NCBI GenBank assembly: GCA_029216955.1
Contig: JANAVB010033217.1
Coordinates: 2,057,059-2,121,058, forward strand
Direction of reading: 5' to 3'
Source: Iris pallida
Lineage: Eukaryota > Streptophyta > Magnoliopsida > Asparagales > Iridaceae
Length of the DNA: 64,000 bases
The first letter of the stretch is position 1; every line of letters begins with the position of its first letter. Made by a program: the position numbers and the translations under genes. Below, one piece after another: positions 58,708-64,000 of this stretch. The notes beneath the pieces were generated by a model, which saw only the letters and a list, made by a program, of their open reading frames with translations, had not been told where the DNA came from and did no database searches.

Positions 58708-59345
58708 TAGTGTATTTTTGTAATCCTACCATAAAGTTTTATGCTATTAGTTCAAAGAGAAATCTACTAGGCATCTAACTTTTGGTTCAAAGGAGGTTCA
58801 CTGACTGGGAAACTATCAGGTAACAGTGGGTACTTGTTCTCTGGAACATGGAAGGGATACGGACCCATAACCACTGTTGTCTACTATGTATTTTCTGCGA
58901 AAAAAAATAGATCCTGTGGAAGGTTGGCTTAAACGCCTTAATGAATTCTCAGGCAGAGTGAATGCCTGGTGTGCTTTACAGGAAGCACGGTAGAACAGCA
59001 CTACAAGGAGTGAAACTCCATGCTACAGTGGGGTGACTCCACCATGAGGTTCCCAGGTCTGGGGTAATACCTCGGCTTTGCAAGCCAAGTCATAGCGACG
59101 TAGCACCGCAAATAGACAGGTAGCCTAATGTTGTATGACGTAATTAAAGAGTTGTAGACAGCACTACAAAGGGGAGGATGGCCCCATGTTACAGTGGCAC
59201 GACACCACGATGAGGTACCCAGGTAGGGGTAAAGCCTCGGCCTTGCAAGCCATGTCGTTGCGACGTAACACCGCAAGGAAGCCTTAGGCTTCATGCTGAG
59301 TAGATTGGCACTACAAAGAGGCTGAGACCTCATGCTATAGTAGTA
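58708..59345 (+). repeat. Copia 3' noncoding region with three imperfect tandem units
   Basis: Units start AGCACTACAA(A/G)G near 58997, 59159 and 59306 and contain ATGCTACAGTGG, CCACCATGAGGT(T/A)CCCAGG, TCGGC(T/C)TTGCAAGCCA and GCGACGTA(G/A)CACCGCAA. Spacing is about 150-165 bp. The third unit is cut off by element B. No 3' LTR is reached. Confidence 0.7.
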
Positions 59346-60699
59346 TGTGTCTCGACCCGTACCCTGTATAGGGGCACGAGAAGTGGGTACGTCCAGCCTA
59401 CGCCGCAGTGTCGATGGTAGTAAGCTGTCCTAGGTTGCTAACTAATCTCATGCAGTGTATATAATGAACTTGTCCAGAATGTCAGCTCCGAATGGAGGAC
59501 AAGTAAAGGATAGAATATACTCAATCACAGTCTAAAACACGATAAGATAACACAGAAGTTATACCTAAGGAATTAAAGACAACAACAACTAACTACTAAA
59601 ATAATACAACAATGTCTCAAACAAACTTAATACAAACTCAATATCTTAACTTTAATACAACAAGTCAAAATATGAAAGCTAAAGTAGTCTACTAGCTAAT
59701 CTCCTGAATCACTCCTGAGAGTCGGGACCAAAGGTAGCTAATACCTCGAGCCAGGTCCATGGTAAGTAGGGCATGTGTCCTCAGGATTATCATATGTAAT
59801 ATTTTCAACAGGTCCAATCAAGACAGGAACGAGTACAACTCATCTAGAAAATCCAAGTAAATGACAAAGAACTATAAAGCAGTTATAGACAGTTTTATTG
59901 ATGAGCATGGCAGTTTTATACAGGTAATGACGGCATAGAGAATCAGTAAGATACAAGAAAAGAAAGGTAACTAAAACGAGAGAAGAATCATGGCAATGAA
60001 GACTGTAATAAAAGCTAACTGAACTAGAATAACATGTATGAGTTCAGACAGTACGATATAAGTCTAATGTAATCCCAGTGTGAGTCCATTCCCTATAATC
60101 CGATACCAGATGATTTCCGGTACAAGATAAGTCCAACAGTGATCAATGAATCCAGGGTGAGTCCAACTATGATCTAACAGTGTGTTTTAAAATACCGAGG
60201 TCGACATGTAAACGGCTGTAGGTATCAGGCACATCTCTCACTGATCAGCCAAGAGATGGCTATGCTTCCGGTAGATTCCAGTGGAAGATTCCGAATTTGG
60301 GATATGTCTACATGTCTTACTCAATATTTTCCCGTCCAGCAAGTGAATCCAAAATCGACTAAAGAATCGAGATGAGTCTGGCCAATACATGATGATTCCA
60401 GAAATGATTCCGGAATGATTCCAATGACTCCAGTAATAGAGGCCAGCAAGTAAGGTATGTGTCGATACATAAATCCAGAAATATCCATACGTGTTGATAC
60501 AGAGAATCACATAGAACTAACTAGAACTGAAATACAGTAATTGACAAATAAATGAGAGAACTATCAGAGAATGTACTCGCCTGATACTCTGAAAAGAGTA
60601 GTGTAATATCAGATGTCTGTACCAGGGTCACAATGTCCTAAAATAGAGCAATACAGTTATGATATGTCCAAAATGAAGGTAAATGAAATCTACAATGCA

Positions 60700-61460
60700 A
60701 TCTATATAAATTCTAAGCCAATCTAGGTCAAAGTCAAACTTGGTCAACTCTTCAGTCAAACTAAGTCAAATTAAGTTATACTAGGTCACAAGAAGTTAAA
60801 CTAAGTCATACAAGGTCAAACAAGATTAAACAAGTCTAATCTAGGTTAAAGTCAACTCTTGGTCAAACATTCTAGCCAAACTAGTCAAGTTATCTAGGGT
60901 TTAGTCAATAATGGTCAAACTAGGTCAAAGTCTAGGTCAATCTTAGACTAACTAAGGTTTTGGTTAATCATAGATTAGTCAATAAGGTAATTAGTTCAAT
61001 GGTCAACTATCTAAGTCAAACTCTATAAGGCTAACTCAAAACCAAACATAGACTAACATGTCTTAGGATACCTAAGATTCTATACCACAAAGCTAAGGCA
61101 TAACCAATTATCTATACAAAGTATATCACACATAAATACATATATATATAATACCAACCTTAATCCTATAATCAAGCTAATCCCATACTCCAACTCAAGT
61201 CATGACTCAACTCTAAGTATTCCACTTAACCCCATACATATCTTAATCTACTTAGGACTACCATCATAATCCATATGGTTAACCTAATCATCTAGTTAGG
61301 GTTTAGTCAAACTTAAGTCATCAAGTCATCTAAAATCCATCTAAGTCAATTCTAGGTCAAGGTTGACCTATAGTTGACTTTGGTCAACAATGGTCAACAA
61401 GGGTCAACTATCTAGTCAACCTAGGTCTACTAAGCCTATTGGTCAATTCCAAACTCACTA
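60700..61460. repeat. AGGTCAAAC / TAGTCAA degenerate array in element B
   Basis: Dozens of CTAGGTCAAA, AAGTCAAAC and TGGTCAAC words at about 10-20 bp spacing. Element A has a far shorter cluster of the inverse words (TTGACC, TTGACT) at 34280-34385. Confidence 0.65.
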
Positions 61461-61712
61461 ACCATAGGCTAGTGTAACTAGGACACTACCATATGTATAC
61501 AATATATATAGCCATTATATATATACAATATATCTCTAATACCATATAGTCTCACCTATATATAACCTACATATATATCCAACTATATAATACCCACATA
61601 TATATATAGTACCCACATATATACATAATATATATATCCCATTGTATATAACATATATATATACTCTCATATATATACCAACTATATATAGATAACCAAA
61701 TATATATACATA

Positions 61713-61814
<102 letters not shown>

Positions 61815-62299
61815 ATATATACACTCAACTATATATACCAATATATAATTATATATAATACAACATGTATATATACATGACATATATATATAGAGAGAGA
61901 GTGGAATGAGAGGGTGTCATGTGTGTGAACATGTGTGTGTGTGTACTGTGAAAAGGGGGGGGGTTAAATCTCAGAAAACTGAGAAAGGGGGGAACCCATA
62001 ACTCACACATACATATATGCATATATACATATACACATACATACCTATATATATACATTTATACACTCACATACCCATACACATATACCCACACACTCAT
62101 ATACATATATACATACATATACAGTATATATACACACAAATATACGTATATATATACATACAAATCAATTTGAATCTCAAAAATAAATACTGAATTTTTA
62201 ACCCAGGAAACACTGTTCATAGGAAAGTAGGTAAACCCAATACCCGACCCAAACCGAGCTAAGGCTCGAAACCCAAGGTTGGTAACACTAGCCCTAGGT

Positions 62300-63310
62300 G
62301 TCCTCTAGTGTCCTAAGTGTCTGACACGACACCATGACACGATTCGAAGTGTCCAAGTGATCAAAAACCAAATTGGGTAACACAGTGCACTGGAATTTGC
62401 ACTGTATCGTGCACGTGTTCACGTGTCTCGTGCTCACGACACAGGACACGCGAGGTGTCGTGCTCGTGTCCCTAGGTTCGCCTAGGGTTGGTCTACCTAT
62501 TAGGTAGCCTGCACAGTGTCCAAGTGTCGTACAGTGTCGTATCCGAGCCCGTATCAGAGCCCAATTTCTACGTGTGTGCTGTCAGTGCAAATTCGATGCA
62601 CACACGAATTCGTGTCCGACACAACACTAGAAGACACGAAACTTGGGGGGCATGTTCGCAGACATTGCCCCCTCGTGTCCACCAAGTGTCACCCCTCCAC
62701 GTGTCGTATCGTGTCCTGCGTGAGCCCCAAACAGCAGGGGACTGAACGCGCGCGTGGCGCGGTCTCGTGCAGCGAGGACAGAGCCTGGAGGACACGACAC
62801 ACGCACGGATACGTGTCGTGCACGTGTCAGGGTGTAGCCTAGGTCTAGGGCTAGGGTTTAGGCCTGACACTTTGTGTCCACGTCGTGTCTAGACACGACA
62901 CGAAGGCCGTGTCAGTGCATGTTTAACACTGTGTGCAGTGTAGTGTGTGGTCAGTGCGTGTCGGATTTCTCACTCGACACGACACGAGGTGTCACAAAAC
63001 TCAAGGGAGGGCTTGTCAGAGGGTGCCCCCACCTCTGTGCCAAGTGGCACGTGTCCACGTGTCCAATTCGTGGAGAAAACAGTGTCGGGTAGCAGGGGAA
63101 CAAAGTGTGCACAGTGCTGTGTCCAACTCGTGTGTTCGTGTCCAATTTGGATACGAACACGATACGATTTCGTGCTCAGTCAACTAGGGTTGTGTCCTAC
63201 AAGCCTAGGGCTATCCAAAAATGTATTTTGTTTTAGAAAATAACAACTTTCAAACCATATTGACATTTCACCAAACACTTAATTAAACACACAGATACGT
63301 GTCCGATACG
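62300..63310. repeat. CGTGTC / GACACG-rich region in element B
   Basis: Very high density of ACACG, CGTGTC and CACGTG words without fixed period, matching 31640-32290 of element A. Short open frames here have no recognisable domains. Confidence 0.65.
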
Positions 63311-64000
63311 GACACCGAACCAAACCTATTTCCTACAAAACTTGACCCACAGCTAGGGTATACCTATATGCATGCAATTATGAAGAGAAAACACAATATT
63401 AACTAGGTTTGAGGGTATTTACCTATGAGTGCAAAATCCTCAATAATAGGCCTTTTTGAATGAAAACCTCCTTTAACTCCCAATGTCCAAAGCTTCACAA
63501 ATCCTTGCTAGCAAGCCATAACTGGTATCCTCTAGTGTAGGGAGTCCAATGCAAGAAACTAGGCTCAATTTGGAGCTAAAATGGCTAAGTTGTGGAAGGT
63601 TGAAGTTGAGGAAAAAATCAAGGTTTCAAAGTAATGAAAATGAAACTTTTTGTGAAGGGGTGTACATATATAGAGGGGGTGGTCCTATGGCCAGCCAAGG
63701 AGGTAGGGGGTGTCCTTGGGTTGCTTCAAGGTGAAGGATCATTGACTTCTAGGTAAAGGGTTGAAGATCTTTCTAGGTTTCTTGAAAAATATCCTATAAA
63801 GCAAATATCTAAGATATTTCAATCCTAAGATATTTACAACATAAAGTAAATACCTACACTTAGTCTTCTAGGTTAGTGGCTAACCCCTAGATTAGGCTAA
63901 ACTAGGTTAGGGCTAACATGACACTAACCAACCAATTAAATAATAATAAATCACATAAATCTAAATAATTTCAAATAAATTACCAAAATACCCTTTTGAC

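Noticed and set aside
62488..63243. Open frames in the matching region of element B
   Set aside because: Same reason; composition effect of CGTGTC words.

Overview
The window is a block of repetitive DNA from a flowering-plant nuclear genome. I recognise no cellular protein-coding gene, rRNA or tRNA. Almost every base belongs to LTR retrotransposons that have inserted into each other, plus MITEs, one LINE fragment and (TA)n microsatellites. The species cannot be named from the sequence. Plant origin follows from the Ty3/gypsy chromovirus with a C-terminal chromodomain (Tekay/Del-like), the plant-type Ty1/copia element and the hAT-type MITE.

Layout. 1-180: flank with a piece of inverted copia LTR. 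181-4412 (+): gypsy 5' LTR and broken gag, 'type 2'. 4413-10707 (-): 5' half of a gypsy 'type 1' element, joined head-on to the previous fragment. 10708-21008 (-): a two-LTR type 2 gypsy element whose 3' LTR was entered by the type 1 element. 21009-21629: unassigned DNA and a protease remnant. 21630-29199: solo or partial LTRs in both orientations with a copia-like LTR between them. 29200-30510: LTR-like unit of another family. 30511-38008 (-): a gypsy LTR split by element A, a 4.9 kb LTR-like insertion without coding capacity. 38009-38755: LINE fragment. 38756-40690: LTR-like DNA. 40694-42467: a (TA)n tract cut up by three MITEs. 42579 to beyond the end: a Ty1/copia element. Its gag is interrupted at 43823 by the best-preserved gypsy element (43823-54843, 5-bp target duplication AGTTC), and its 3' region is interrupted at about 59346 by element B, a second, inverted copy of the 4.9 kb family.

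All gag-pol frames are broken by stops, frameshifts or active-site changes, so no autonomous element is visible. The gypsy LTRs (2.6-3.2 kb) share one framework: GGTTCA dyad, TATA-like box, pyrimidine-rich start region, a palindrome that contains a GC-type splice donor, a tandem-repeat array that differs from subfamily to subfamily, and a distal conserved block.

The most interesting signal is in that distal block. It has a plant-like branch point and 3' splice site, then a mini-ORF starting M-V-(N/T/H)-T-R that ends at a GT donor in a fixed phase. This phase matches a 3' splice site just before gag in all four elements that keep this region. The LTR may therefore encode the start of Gag and use two introns. 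The first intron would remove the variable array and the second would remove the LTR end and the primer-binding region.
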